Shown: in pieces, positions 24,904 through 33,195 of the stretch
Numbering within the stretch: the stretch's first letter is position 1
Layout: each line of letters begins with the position of its first letter
NCBI RefSeq assembly: GCF_027271155.1
Contig: NZ_CP114542.1
Coordinates: 310,001 to 374,000, forward strand
Source of the DNA: Brevundimonas subvibrioides
Lineage (GTDB): Bacteria; Pseudomonadota; Alphaproteobacteria; Caulobacterales; Caulobacteraceae
Reading direction: 5' to 3'
Length of the DNA: 64,000 nucleotides
Translations under genes and position numbers: made by a program
The notes under the pieces: model-generated
Told to the model about the DNA's origin: nothing
Databases searched by the model: none
What the model saw: the letters and a program-made list of their open reading frames with translations, nothing else

Positions 24904-24965
24904 TGACTCGAACACCTGACCCCCGCATTACGAATGCGATGCTCTACCAGCTGAGCTAAAGCGGC
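24890..24965 (-). tRNA. tRNA-Thr (anticodon CGT)
   Basis: A complete cloverleaf can be drawn on the minus strand: acceptor GCCGCTT with AAGCGGC, D arm AGCTCAGCTGGTAGAGC, anticodon stem TCGCA/TGCGG around TTCGTAA (anticodon CGT) and T arm with GTTCGAGTC. The discriminator base is A, and CCA is encoded (24892-24890). The CGT anticodon reads ACG codons. The 3' end faces the P4-type integrase, so this gene is the insertion target of the island and is restored at the right junction. Confidence 0.95.
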
Positions 24966-25005
24966 TTGTCGCCGAGGGCGGACTGCCCGTCGCGAGAGCG
25001 GCTGT

Positions 25006-25689
25006 TTATACGTCGGTGCGAGGATTGCCAAGGGCCGCCAGAAGGGCCGATTCGGTCGGGGCTGCGGCAATGCGGACCTCGGCAAAACCGGTGGTTCGCA
25101 GCGGATCGGCGGCAGCGGCCGAGATGGCGATCACGACCGGCAGGTTCGCCCGGCCCCCCATCATAGCCGCCAGGGCGCGACCGGCGCGCGGCGAGTGGAC
25201 CAGGGCGGCCTCCCAGTCCCCGGGCGGCTCCACCCGCTTCTCGCGCGCGCCATAGACGGCGACCGAACGCAGGCGGGCGATGTCGCCGACGGCCGCGGAC
25301 AGGTCTCCGGCGGGCTCGGCCGCCCCGGGATGCAGGATCGACAGGCCCGACGCCTCGGCGCGGATCAGGGTGGCGAGATCGTTCAGGCTTCCTTCGGCCG
25401 ACCGGACCGAGCCGAAGCCGGCGTCCCGTGCGGCCCGGGCGGTGGCGTCCCCGACCGCGAAGACCGGCAGGCTCCGGTCCGACGACAGCGCCGCGAAGGC
25501 CGCGACCCCGTTCAGGCTGGTGAAGGCGAGGGCCTGGACGCCAGAGAGGTCGAGCGTGACGTCGAGCGGCCGGATCTCCAGCAGCGGGACGACCAGCGGC
25601 GTGTGACCCAGGCCGACGAGGCGTTCGGCGGTCCGGTCGGCGCCGGGTCGGGCGCGGGTGACCCAGACCCTGTGGATAGCTTCAATCAT
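25006..25689 (-). CDS. hemD: Uroporphyrinogen-III synthase
   Basis: Cyclises hydroxymethylbilane to uroporphyrinogen III for heme and corrin synthesis. The 227-residue protein shows the weakly conserved two-domain HemD pattern: RVWVTRARPGADRTAERL near the N-terminus, ALAFTSLNGVAAFAAL at about 55-70, FAVGDATARAARDAGF at about 77-92, and LHPGAAEPAGDL in the second domain. Sequence conservation in this family is always low, so the neighbouring hemC upstream on the same strand adds much weight. A REP doublet lies between hemC and hemD. The gene ends just before the tRNA-Thr 5' side. Confidence 0.88.
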   Translation of the reverse strand: MIEAIHRVWVTRARPGADRTAERLVGLGHTPLVVPLLEIRPLDVTLDLSGVQALAFTSLNGVAAFAALSSDRSLPVFAVGDATARAARDAGFGSVRSAEGSLNDLATLIRAEASGLSILHPGAAEPAGDLSAAVGDIARLRSVAVYGAREKRVEPPGDWEAALVHSPRAGRALAAMMGGRANLPVVIAISAAAADPLRTTGFAEVRIAAAPTESALLAALGNPRTDV

Positions 25690-25690
25690 C

Positions 25691-25821
25691 TCCGCTCATC
25701 CCCGCGAAGGCGGGGACCCAGTGCTTTGGATGTTCGGCCGGATTGAGTGTGCCGTGACAATGATCCCGCGCATCCTGCCTCACGAAAGAACTGGATCCCC
25801 GCCTTCGCGGGGATGAGCGGA
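25691..25821. repeat. REP-like inverted doublet between hemC and hemD
   Basis: A 31-base unit at 25691-25721 and its reverse complement at 25791-25821 agree at 30 of 31 positions. Each contains the hairpin CCCCGCGAAGGCGGGG, a word common as an interspersed repeat in alphaproteobacteria. The two copies frame about 70 bases of unique sequence, so the whole element can fold into a long hairpin. It fills most of the space between two probably co-transcribed genes. Confidence 0.85.
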
Positions 25822-25830
25822 AAGAAAAGT

Positions 25831-26766
25831 CTAGACCGCAACCTGCTGGTCGCCCGCCATCGCATGGACCTCATGGCCCAGGCGCAGCCCCAGCGCGCGC
25901 GCGCGGTCCATGGCGTCCGGGCCTGACAGGTCGGTCAGATCGCCGGCGCGGCGCCAGCGGGCGGTGCCGTCCGGGGCCAGCATCTCGGTGGTCAGGGTCA
26001 GGCGGTCGCCCTCGATATGGGCGTGGGCCCCGACGGCGGTGCGGCAGGAGCCTTCCAGAGCGACCATGGCACCGCGTTCGGCCGCGACGGCCAGGGCCGT
26101 GGGGCCGTGGTTCATGGCCGGGACCCAGGCGTGGTGGGTGTCGCCCTCGCGCGTCTGCAGGGCCAGGGCCCCCTGGCCCGGCGCGGGCAGGAAGGCATCG
26201 ACCGACAGGAAACCGCGCACGGCCCCGGACCGGCCCAGCCGGTTCAGGCCCGAGGCCGCCAGCAGGATGGCGTCGAAATCGCCCTCGGCCGCGCGGCGCA
26301 GGCGGGTGTCGATGTTTCCGCGCAGCATCTCGATCTGCAGATCCGGGCGCAGGGCCAGCGCCTGGGCCTGACGCCGCAGGGAGGCGGTGCCGAGGCGCCC
26401 GCCGTGGGGCAGGCGCTCCAGCGCGTCGTAGTCGCGGCTGATGAAGGCGTCGCGGGCATCCTCGCGTTCCGGGATGGCGGCGATGGTCAGGCCGGGGGGC
26501 TGTTCGGCGGGCACGTCCTTCATCGAATGGACGGCGATGTCGACCCGGCCGTCCAGCAGGGCCTCCTCGATCTCCTTGGTGAACAGGGCCTTGCCGCCGA
26601 CCTCCATCAGGCGGCGGTCCTGGATCTGGTCGCCGGTGGTGACGATCTCGACCAGCACCACCTCCTCGAGCGGCAGGTCCATGGCGGCGGCGATGGCCCG
26701 CTGCATCATTCCCGACTGGGCGAGCGCCAGGGCGCTGCGTCGGGTGCCTATACGTATCGTGGCCAT
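25831..26766 (-). CDS. hemC: Porphobilinogen deaminase (hydroxymethylbilane synthase)
   Basis: Polymerises four porphobilinogens to hydroxymethylbilane. From the ATG at 26766 (MATIRIGTRRSALALAQS) the protein has 311 residues, the normal size; an upstream start adds six residues only. The Arg-rich substrate sites (GTRRSALAL, LRRQAQAL, MLRGNIDTRLRR) and the cofactor-binding Cys in LEGSCRTAVGAHA are present. It is divergent from tsaD with only 57 bases between the starts and is followed by hemD. Confidence 0.96.
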   Translation of the reverse strand: MATIRIGTRRSALALAQSGMMQRAIAAAMDLPLEEVVLVEIVTTGDQIQDRRLMEVGGKALFTKEIEEALLDGRVDIAVHSMKDVPAEQPPGLTIAAIPEREDARDAFISRDYDALERLPHGGRLGTASLRRQAQALALRPDLQIEMLRGNIDTRLRRAAEGDFDAILLAASGLNRLGRSGAVRGFLSVDAFLPAPGQGALALQTREGDTHHAWVPAMNHGPTALAVAAERGAMVALEGSCRTAVGAHAHIEGDRLTLTTEMLAPDGTARWRRAGDLTDLSGPDAMDRARALGLRLGHEVHAMAGDQQVAV

Positions 26767-26823
26767 GCGTGTCCGTTGCGCCAATTCGTTGCTTAGTGGG
26801 GTCCGGGTCGCTACCTGAACCCG

Positions 26824-28044
26824 GTGGAAATCGAAGCGGACCTTACCAGCGAAAACCGTGCCGGAAAGCCGATTTCCACGCGCACCGGGGCAGAGAGCGA
26901 CCGCGCCTTATGCGGCGGTGCCCTTGTCGTCCTGGGCATCGAGACCAGCTGCGACGAGACGGCGGCCTCGGTCGTGCGGCTGACGCCCGATGGCGAGGCG
27001 ACCGTGCTGTCGTCCGTGGTCCATTCCCAGATCGACGATCATGCGGCCTTCGGCGGGGTGGTGCCCGAGATCGCGGCGCGCAGCCATGTCGAGATGATCG
27101 ACGGCGTCGTGCGTCGGGCGATGACCGGGGCGGGTCTCGGATATGACCGACTGGACGGGGTCGCGGCGACGGCGGGGCCGGGGCTGGTCGGCGGCGTCAT
27201 GGTCGGGCTGGGGTTCGGCAAGGCGGTGGCCCTGGCGCGGGGCCTGCCGCTGATCGCGGTCAATCATCTGGAAGGTCATGCCGTGTCGGCCCGTCTGGGG
27301 GCGAAGGTCGCCTACCCCTTCCTGCTGCTGCTGGTCTCGGGCGGCCATTGCCAGCTGCTGGAGGTGCGCGGCATCGGGGACATGAGCCGCCTGGGCACCA
27401 CGATCGATGATGCGGCGGGCGAGGCCTTCGACAAGATCGCCAAGGCCATGGGGCTGGGCTATCCGGGCGGACCGGCGCTGGAGGCGATGGCCGAGGGCGG
27501 CGACGGCTCGCGATTCGACCTGCCGCGGGCGCTGCTGGGGCGCAAGGACTGCGATTTCTCGTTCTCCGGACTGAAAACGGCGGCGTCGCGCCTCGCCCAG
27601 GCCTGCGAGACCGACGCGGACCGGGCCGATCTGGCCGATGCCGTCCAGTCGGCGATCGCACGCCAGCTGTCGGAGCGTTCGGACCGGGCGATGGCGGCCT
27701 ATGCGGAGAAACACGAACACCGCTTCAAGCAGCCTCGCTCCGCGAGCGAGGCGGTCGGCCAACAAGGTCTCCTTTTCGTGGTCGCGGGGGGCGTCGCGGC
27801 CAACCGGACGGTGCGGCGCGTGCTGGAACAGACGGCGGCGAAACGGGGATTCGGATTCCTCGCCCCGCCGATGGCCTATTGCACCGACAATGCGGCGATG
27901 ATCGCCCTTGCGGGGGCGGAGCGGCTACAGCGGGGGCTGGTTTCGGATATCGATTCGCCCGCCCGCCCGCGATGGCCGCTGGACGAGGCGCGCGCCCTGG
28001 CCGATCCTGTCCATCCGGCGGGCCGTAAAGGCGCCAAGGCCTAG
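26824..28044 (+). CDS. tsaD: tRNA threonylcarbamoyladenosine synthesis protein TsaD
   Basis: Transfers the threonylcarbamoyl group to A37 of ANN-decoding tRNAs together with TsaB and TsaE. The 406-residue product has the ASKHA fold motifs [15 protein letters not shown], the metal-binding HLEGH in [24 protein letters not shown], and [13 protein letters not shown]. The only standard start in frame is GTG at 26824, which adds about 35 residues before the usual N-terminus and has a poor ribosome-binding site. Near residues 300-315 there is an extra segment ([16 protein letters not shown]) coded by a perfect palindrome, before VVAGG. The gene reads toward gpsA, 8 bases away. Confidence 0.95.
   Translation: MEIEADLTSENRAGKPISTRTGAESDRALCGGALVVLGIETSCDETAASVVRLTPDGEATVLSSVVHSQIDDHAAFGGVVPEIAARSHVEMIDGVVRRAMTGAGLGYDRLDGVAATAGPGLVGGVMVGLGFGKAVALARGLPLIAVNHLEGHAVSARLGAKVAYPFLLLLVSGGHCQLLEVRGIGDMSRLGTTIDDAAGEAFDKIAKAMGLGYPGGPALEAMAEGGDGSRFDLPRALLGRKDCDFSFSGLKTAASRLAQACETDADRADLADAVQSAIARQLSERSDRAMAAYAEKHEHRFKQPRSASEAVGQQGLLFVVAGGVAANRTVRRVLEQTAAKRGFGFLAPPMAYCTDNAAMIALAGAERLQRGLVSDIDSPARPRWPLDEARALADPVHPAGRKGAKA
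27734..27752. repeat. Palindrome inside tsaD
   Basis: CCTCGCT (27734-27740) and AGCGAGG (27746-27752) are perfect 7-base arms around CCGCG. They lie within an in-frame segment that I do not expect in TsaD. The flanking words resemble the AGCG/CGCGA repeats seen near 2795, 40066 and 54352. Confidence 0.5.
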
Positions 28045-28052
28045 GAGACGGC

Positions 28053-29051
28053 ATGCAGTTCAGGACCGCAGGGGTCATCGGCGCGGGGGCCTGGGGCACG
28101 GCCCTGGCCCTGGTCTGTGCGCGAGCCGGACTGAAGGTGGTCCTGCAGGCGCGCGAGCCGGAGGTGGTGGACAGCATCACCCACCGCCGCATCAACGAGG
28201 CCTTCCTGCCCGGCGTGACGCTGGACGATACGATTTCGGTCACGGCGGATCTGGACGGGCTGTCCGGGTGCGACCTGGTGCTGGCGGTGCCTCCGGCCCA
28301 GTTCATGCGGTCGACGCTGGCAGCCTATGCGCCTTTCCACCGGGCGGGGGCCCCGATCGTCCTGTGTTCCAAGGGCATCGAGCGCGGTTCGCTGAAGCTG
28401 ATGACCGAGGTGCTGGCGGAAACCATCCCCGATGCGCCCGCCGCCGTCCTGTCGGGCCCGAGCTTCGCCGCCGATGTGTCGAAGGGGCTGCCAACGGCCG
28501 TGACCCTGGCCTGTGCGGACGTCGGTCTCGGCGAGGCCCTGATGGAGACCCTGTCGGGTCCCGGCTTCCGGCCCTATCTGGCCACGGACCTGATCGGGGC
28601 GGAGGTCGGGGGCGCGATCAAGAATGTGCTGGCGATCGCCTGCGGCCTGTCGGAGGGGCGGCGGCTGGGCAAGTCGGCCCATGCCGCCCTGATCACGCGC
28701 GGCTTCGCCGAAATGACGCGGCTGGGGGTCGCGCTCGGCGGGGAGCCGGAAACGGTGGCGGGGCTGTGCGGCCTGGGCGATCTGGTCCTGACCTGCTCCA
28801 GCCCGCAGTCGCGCAACATGAGCCTGGGGCTGGCGCTGGGCGAGGGCCAGTCGATCGAACAGGCGCTGGCCGGAAAACGCTCGGTCGCCGAGGGCTATGA
28901 AAGCGCGCCGGCCGTGCGCGAACTGGCGCACAGGCTGGGCGTGGAGATGCCGATCTGCGAGGCGACCGCCGCGCTGCTGGCCGGCGAGACGACGGTCGAG
29001 GCCATGATCGAGGCCCTGCTGTCCCGACCGCTCAAGGCCGAACGCGAATGA
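28053..29051 (+). CDS. gpsA: Glycerol-3-phosphate dehydrogenase [NAD(P)+]
   Basis: Reduces dihydroxyacetone phosphate to sn-glycerol 3-phosphate for phospholipid synthesis, in the cytosol. The 332-residue protein has the Rossmann motif [14 protein letters not shown] at about 7-20, [14 protein letters not shown], the [15 protein letters not shown] segment and the catalytic Lys in [17 protein letters not shown]. Start and length are normal. It follows tsaD by 8 bases, and its stop overlaps the Rieske-gene start in an ATGA arrangement, so tsaD-gpsA-Rieske probably form one transcript. Confidence 0.97.
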   Translation: MQFRTAGVIGAGAWGTALALVCARAGLKVVLQAREPEVVDSITHRRINEAFLPGVTLDDTISVTADLDGLSGCDLVLAVPPAQFMRSTLAAYAPFHRAGAPIVLCSKGIERGSLKLMTEVLAETIPDAPAAVLSGPSFAADVSKGLPTAVTLACADVGLGEALMETLSGPGFRPYLATDLIGAEVGGAIKNVLAIACGLSEGRRLGKSAHAALITRGFAEMTRLGVALGGEPETVAGLCGLGDLVLTCSSPQSRNMSLGLALGEGQSIEQALAGKRSVAEGYESAPAVRELAHRLGVEMPICEATAALLAGETTVEAMIEALLSRPLKAERE

Positions 29052-29425
29052 GCGACACGCCCGTGTCGGGGCGAAAGCGGGTCTGGACGACGCCGGCCGG
29101 CGTGGCCCTGTGCGCGCTGGACGACATCGCCGAGCCGGGGTCGCGGGGCTTTGTGCTGCAGATCGGCGAGGCCTGGTTCCACGGCTTTGTGGTGCGCAAG
29201 GCCGGCGAGGTCGCCGGCTGGGTCGATCGCTGCCCTCACCAGGGCTTTCCGATCGCCATCGAGCTGGACCGCTATCTGACGCCGGACGGGTCGCTGATCC
29301 TGTGCGGCTGGCACGGAGCGGTGTTCGAACCGCTGTCGGGGGCCTGCGTCGGGGGGCCGTGCGCAGGCGGCAAGCTGACGCCCTGGCCGGTCCGGATCGA
29401 CGGGGCGGTCATCCGGACCGGGTGA
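29048..29425 (+). CDS. Rieske-type [2Fe-2S] protein
   Basis: A 125-residue cytosolic protein with both halves of the Rieske cluster site: CPHQG (Cys, His) at about residues 61-65 and CGWHG (Cys, His) at about 86-90, separated by 20 residues. It has no signal or membrane segment and no catalytic domain, so it is of the small ferredoxin-like Rieske kind (compare NirD or dioxygenase ferredoxins). The partner enzyme is unknown. The ATG overlaps the gpsA stop by four bases. Confidence 0.88.
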   Translation: MSDTPVSGRKRVWTTPAGVALCALDDIAEPGSRGFVLQIGEAWFHGFVVRKAGEVAGWVDRCPHQGFPIAIELDRYLTPDGSLILCGWHGAVFEPLSGACVGGPCAGGKLTPWPVRIDGAVIRTG

Positions 29426-29431
29426 GCGGCT

Positions 29432-29584
29432 TCAGCCTTTTTCGTCGCCGCCGAAGGCTTCGTCGACTTCGTCTTCCTTGATCCGCCTGGATCGATCGCC
29501 GGGCTGATTGAGGTTCTGTTCCTCGGTGCCGTCGCCCAGCATGCCGGGGTGTTTTTCGGTGTCCTGGGTCCTGGGGTCGGCCAT
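29432..29584 (-). CDS. Small acidic hydrophilic protein (50 residues), probable general-stress gene
   Basis: A 50-residue, highly charged protein (begins MADPRTQDTEKHPGMLGDG, ends DEAFGGDEKG). The ATG at 29584 has AAGGAA about 9 bases upstream; a longer ORF to 29698 would run through the promoter and into the phasin-like gene. No domain is recognised, and the composition suggests an intrinsically disordered protein. A consensus EcfG-type promoter at 29616-29640 suggests induction in the general stress response of alphaproteobacteria. Convergent with the Rieske gene. Confidence 0.75.
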   Translation of the reverse strand: MADPRTQDTEKHPGMLGDGTEEQNLNQPGDRSRRIKEDEVDEAFGGDEKG

Positions 29585-29615
29585 GGTCGTCGTTCCTTGT
29601 GGATGACGAGGACCG

Positions 29616-29640
29616 AACGCCCGGAAAGCGTCGCTGTTCC
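29616..29640 (-). promoter_or_regulatory. EcfG-type (general stress sigma factor) promoter
   Basis: On the minus strand GGAAC (29640-29636) and CGTT (29619-29616) are separated by exactly 16 bases, which matches the known consensus GGAAC-N16/17-CGTT for EcfG-type sigma factors in alphaproteobacteria (SigT in Caulobacter). The expected transcription start is about 25 bases before the ATG at 29584. The GGAAC element touches the stop codon of the phasin-like gene upstream. Confidence 0.75.
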
Positions 29641-30143
29641 TACCGCTTGAGCCGCTTCGCGTTCGCCACGGCTGCAGAATGAATGGGCCTGAGCGCATCG
29701 GCCTGGGCCTTCAGCAGTTCGGTGTTCAGGGTCAGCATCTGACCGGCCGCGCGGCCCCACCAGGCGACAGCGTAGTCGTGGTGGGCGGCCGCGGCGGCCA
29801 GGGGCGAGGCGGCCGTGGCGATCCGGGAGGCGGCGTCCCGGGCATGGCCGACCTCGTCCATGGCGGACTTCGACACGCGGGCGGCCAGGTCGCCGAGGTT
29901 GTTGGCGACGGCGGTGGCCGAGGCGGTCATGGCCTCGACCTTCTCGGTGCCCATCAGCGACATCTCGCGCATGTCGGCCTTCATGGGATTGGCCAGTCCC
30001 TCGGCCATGATGTTGAGTCGGGCGGCGATGACGTCGGAGGCCGCGCGCAGCATCTCGCCGCCGTGGACCGCATTGTCACCCGCCGAGCGGGCATTGCGGG
30101 CGGCGCGTTTGCCGTTGCGGATCGTCTTGTCGAGCGGGGTCAT
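29640..30143 (-). CDS. Phasin-family-like helical protein
   Basis: A 167-residue, almost wholly alpha-helical protein rich in Ala (begins MTPLDKTIRNGKRAARNARS; middle MGTEKVEAMTASATAVANNL). The pattern of a helical bundle with an LMGTEKVEAM-like segment fits the phasin (PHA granule-associated) family of alphaproteobacteria. Phasins coat polyhydroxyalkanoate granules, but some family members act in stress or chromosome segregation. No PHA biosynthesis gene is in the window. The ending (HSAAVANAKRLKR) is basic. It lies between the stress gene and the creatininase-family gene, all on the minus strand. Confidence 0.7.
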   Translation of the reverse strand: MTPLDKTIRNGKRAARNARSAGDNAVHGGEMLRAASDVIAARLNIMAEGLANPMKADMREMSLMGTEKVEAMTASATAVANNLGDLAARVSKSAMDEVGHARDAASRIATAASPLAAAAAHHDYAVAWWGRAAGQMLTLNTELLKAQADALRPIHSAAVANAKRLKR

Positions 30144-30166
30144 GTCAGGGGCTTGGGCCGGTTTCG

Positions 30167-30919
30167 TCAGGTGGGCAAGGGTTCATTGGCGAAGGCGACG
30201 ACGTCCTTCAGCAGGGCGGGCACGGCGGCATCGATGATCCGCTGGCCCTTTTCCGGGCTGGCCTGGGCAGGATCCGAGCCGATCCGGCCGTCGGGGAAGC
30301 GCGCGCGATAGTCGGCGGCATCGCGGATCGGGCCGGACGGCGCGATCTGAGGCGAATAGTCGGCCGTCTTGATCCGGTCGGGATATGCGGCCTGGGTGAC
30401 CGCGATTTCGGACGGGGTGGCGTGCATCCCGTGGCCGGTCGGGAAGATCGAATTGCACAGGCTGTTCACGCCCGGCAGGTCCCACCAGTTTCGCAGCTTG
30501 AGCACGAAGGGCGCGGGTTCGTCGACGAAGCTCCATTCGGCATAGAGCTCCGAGAAGGTCGCCTCGATGGTGGCGACATTGCCGCCGTGGCCGTTCAGGA
30601 AATAGATCCGCTCGAAGCCGTGGCGGTGGAGCGAGGACACCCAGTCGGAGATGGCGGCCATGAAGGTCGACGGCCGCAAGGAGATCGTTCCGGCGAAGGC
30701 CAGATGATGCTGGGCCATGCCGATGTTGAAGGTGGGCGCGACGATCAGGCCGTCGTCGGCCTTCTCCGCCGCATGGGCGATGATTTCCGGGCACAGCCAG
30801 TCGGTGCCGAGCAGGCCGGTCGGGCCATGCTGTTCGTTCGAGCCGATCGGGATGACGACGGTCTTCGTCGCCTTCAGGCGGGCATCGATCTCGGGCCAGG
30901 CGGAAAAGGCGATCAGCAT
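30167..30919 (-). CDS. Creatininase-family amidohydrolase
   Basis: A 250-residue metal hydrolase. Family motifs are clear: VVIPIGSNEQHGPTGLLGTD (about 21-40, metal-binding Glu, His and Asp), FLNGHGGNVATIEA (about 107-120) and GHGMHATPSEIAVT (about 163-176). The family includes creatininase, MftE and formamide hydrolases such as ArfB, so the substrate cannot be told. The ATG start is normal. Its 3' end is 23 bases upstream of the phasin-like gene, which may be co-transcribed. Confidence 0.88.
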   Translation of the reverse strand: MLIAFSAWPEIDARLKATKTVVIPIGSNEQHGPTGLLGTDWLCPEIIAHAAEKADDGLIVAPTFNIGMAQHHLAFAGTISLRPSTFMAAISDWVSSLHRHGFERIYFLNGHGGNVATIEATFSELYAEWSFVDEPAPFVLKLRNWWDLPGVNSLCNSIFPTGHGMHATPSEIAVTQAAYPDRIKTADYSPQIAPSGPIRDAADYRARFPDGRIGSDPAQASPEKGQRIIDAAVPALLKDVVAFANEPLPT

Positions 30920-31000
30920 GAAAGGGCATCCTTCTGGCGTGCCCGCTGCCCGGACGCAGCGTGCCGCCGGGTTCTAGCGCGATGCCGGGGCGGCGAGAAG

Positions 31001-31597
31001 TCAGACCGCGAACGCGCGAAGGAAGCGCCGGGCGGTCTCGCGGGCGCGGGCGGGGATGTCGATGGCGCGCGGCTCGTCGATCCCCAGGATGCCGCGCAGA
31101 TGCCCGTGGCCCATGGTCATGCCGCTGAACATCTCGGCCGCCAGTTCGGGATCGGGCACCCGGATCAGGCCCTCACGGTCCTGTTGCGACAGCCATTGCG
31201 CCAGGCGGCGCAGACTTTCGCCCGGCCCCGCGTCATAGACGGCCTCGGCCAGGTCCGGTGCGTGGGGCGACATCAGGGCGACGCCCCGCATGGAGCTGCG
31301 CCCGTCGGCGGTGCACAGCTTGGTCAGCATGGTCTCGGCCAGGGCGGTCAGCACCGTCAGTGGATCGCCTCCGGCACGCAGCGGGGCGGTGATCAGGTCG
31401 GACCGGCGCTCGGCCAGGGCCCGGCCGATGTCGGTCTTGGAGCCATACCGGTTGTAGAGCGTCTGTTTGGACACCCCCGCCCGGCGCGCGATCGCGTCCA
31501 TGGAGGCGGCGGCGCCCTTTTCGGCGAACAGGTCCATGGCCGCGTCCAGGATGGCCTCGGACTTCCGTTCGTCGATCTGACCGGCGACGCGGGCCAT
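31001..31597 (-). CDS. TetR-family repressor of the emrAB-like operon
   Basis: A 198-residue regulator. The N-terminal helix-turn-helix is typical (ILDAAMDLFAEKGAAASMD, then IARRAGVSKQTLYNRYGSK, about residues 14-55). The C-terminal part resembles the AefR-like/TetR_C ligand domain. The ATG at 31597 overlaps the stop of the MFS gene (ATGA), so it is the last gene of emrA-emrB-tetR and probably represses its own operon. A TGGAC-N6-GTCCA palindrome in front of emrA (34368-34383) is the likely operator. The reading frame is open far upstream, but only through the antisense-like GC-rich sequence of the MFS gene. Confidence 0.9.
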   Translation of the reverse strand: MARVAGQIDERKSEAILDAAMDLFAEKGAAASMDAIARRAGVSKQTLYNRYGSKTDIGRALAERRSDLITAPLRAGGDPLTVLTALAETMLTKLCTADGRSSMRGVALMSPHAPDLAEAVYDAGPGESLRRLAQWLSQQDREGLIRVPDPELAAEMFSGMTMGHGHLRGILGIDEPRAIDIPARARETARRFLRAFAV

Positions 31598-33195
31598 CAG
31601 TGGGCATCCGTGGCCGGTGCCACACTGCCCGGCTTGACCGGCTGGGCCAGCAGGGTGACGCAGGCCCCGACGGCGCAGCCGATCGCCAGCATGGCAAAGG
31701 CGTCGCCGAATGCCAGCGTCGTCGCCTGCCGGTTCAGCATGCCGTACATCGCCTTCATCGCGGCGCCGTCGGGGTCGATGGAGCCGGTCATGCGGGCCGA
31801 TATGCCGGCCAGCATCTCCTGCATCCGGGTGTCGCCGATGCTGATGCCGCTGGTCAGCTCGCCCAGGTGAATGGCGGTATTGGTGGTCAGGGAGGTGTTC
31901 AGGAAGGCCAGACCGAAGGCCCCGCCCACGTTGCGGAACAGGTTCACCAGGCCCGAGGCGTTCTTGACCATGTGCGGCGGCATGGTCGACATCGTGACCT
32001 GCTGGGCCGCCAGCATGGCCAGCATGATTCCGGACCCGCGCAGGGCCTGGATGCCCGCGAATTCCCAGAATCCCCACTCGGTGGTGACGGTACGGGCGTC
32101 CCACATGCCCCACGACGCCATGACGAAGCCGCCGCACATCAGGATCCTCAGATCCAGGATCCGGACCAGCCGCCCGGCGATCGGGGCCGTCATGAACATG
32201 GCCAGACCCGACACCACCAGGGTCGTGCCGACCTCGGCCGGCGAATAGTCCCGCACGCGCGACAGGAACAGCGGCAGCAGGAAGCTGCCCCCGAACAAGG
32301 CCGCGCCGACGGTGAAGGTCATTACGATGCCGACCAGAAAGTTTCGGTTGTTGAAGGCGCGCAGCTCGACCACCGGATTCCAGTAGGTCAGCGAGCGCCA
32401 GACGAAGGTCGGTCCGGTGACCGCCGCCACGACCGACAGCAGCAGGATCAGGTCGTCGGCGAACCAGTTGTTCTTCGACCCCTCCTCCAGCACGAACTGA
32501 AGGCTCATCAGGAAGGTGGCCATCAGGCCGAGGCCCCACCAGTCGAAGCCCCTGGACAGACCGGGGTCGCCCTTGTCGAACCTGGCGTAGCGCCAGACCA
32601 GGAAGAAGGACAACAGGCCGAACGGCACATTGATGAAGAACAGCCAGCGCCAGCTGAGCGCCTCGGTCAGATGGCCGCCCAGCGTCGGCCCGATGGTGGG
32701 GGCCAGGGTCACGATCAGGCCGATGAAGACCGATGCCGTGACGCGTCTGGACGCCGGGAAGGCGGTGAAGGCCACGGCGAAGACGGTGGGAATCATGGCC
32801 CCGCCGACGAAGCCCTGGATGGCCCGGAAGACGATCATCACCTCGACCGAGGAAGACAGGCCCACAGCGATGCTCATCAGCACGAAGCCGGCGCAGCTGA
32901 TCATGAACACCTTCTGGGTGCCCCACAGCCGCGACAGATATCCCGACAGGGGGATCATCACGACCTCGGGGATCAGATAGGCGGTCTGGATCCAGCTGAT
33001 CTGATCGGCCGACGCCCCGACGCCCGACTGGATCTGGGGCAGGGACGAGGCGACGATCTGGATGTCCAGGATAGCCATGAACTGGCCGATCACCATCCCG
33101 GCGAAGCCCAGGATCAGGAAGGTCCAGTTGACCTTCGGCTCGGCCGTCGCCGGGGCGATCGGGGCCGGGGCACCGTCCAGGGTGGCGGCGGTCAT
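31597..33195 (-). CDS. EmrB/QacA-type (DHA2) multidrug efflux transporter
   Basis: A 532-residue inner-membrane protein with about 14 hydrophobic segments. Motifs of the DHA2 family are present: the motif C-like segment FIGLIVTLAPTIGPTLGGHL, LDIQIVASSLPQI in helix 1, and the loop 2-3 motif GYLSRLWGTQKVF. Such transporters work with a periplasmic adaptor (EmrA) and an outer-membrane channel to export drugs and other hydrophobic compounds using the proton gradient. The start overlaps the stop of the adaptor gene (ATGA at 33192-33195), and the TetR gene overlaps its own stop. No TolC-like gene is adjacent. Confidence 0.95.
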   Translation of the reverse strand: MTAATLDGAPAPIAPATAEPKVNWTFLILGFAGMVIGQFMAILDIQIVASSLPQIQSGVGASADQISWIQTAYLIPEVVMIPLSGYLSRLWGTQKVFMISCAGFVLMSIAVGLSSSVEVMIVFRAIQGFVGGAMIPTVFAVAFTAFPASRRVTASVFIGLIVTLAPTIGPTLGGHLTEALSWRWLFFINVPFGLLSFFLVWRYARFDKGDPGLSRGFDWWGLGLMATFLMSLQFVLEEGSKNNWFADDLILLLSVVAAVTGPTFVWRSLTYWNPVVELRAFNNRNFLVGIVMTFTVGAALFGGSFLLPLFLSRVRDYSPAEVGTTLVVSGLAMFMTAPIAGRLVRILDLRILMCGGFVMASWGMWDARTVTTEWGFWEFAGIQALRGSGIMLAMLAAQQVTMSTMPPHMVKNASGLVNLFRNVGGAFGLAFLNTSLTTNTAIHLGELTSGISIGDTRMQEMLAGISARMTGSIDPDGAAMKAMYGMLNRQATTLAFGDAFAMLAIGCAVGACVTLLAQPVKPGSVAPATDAH

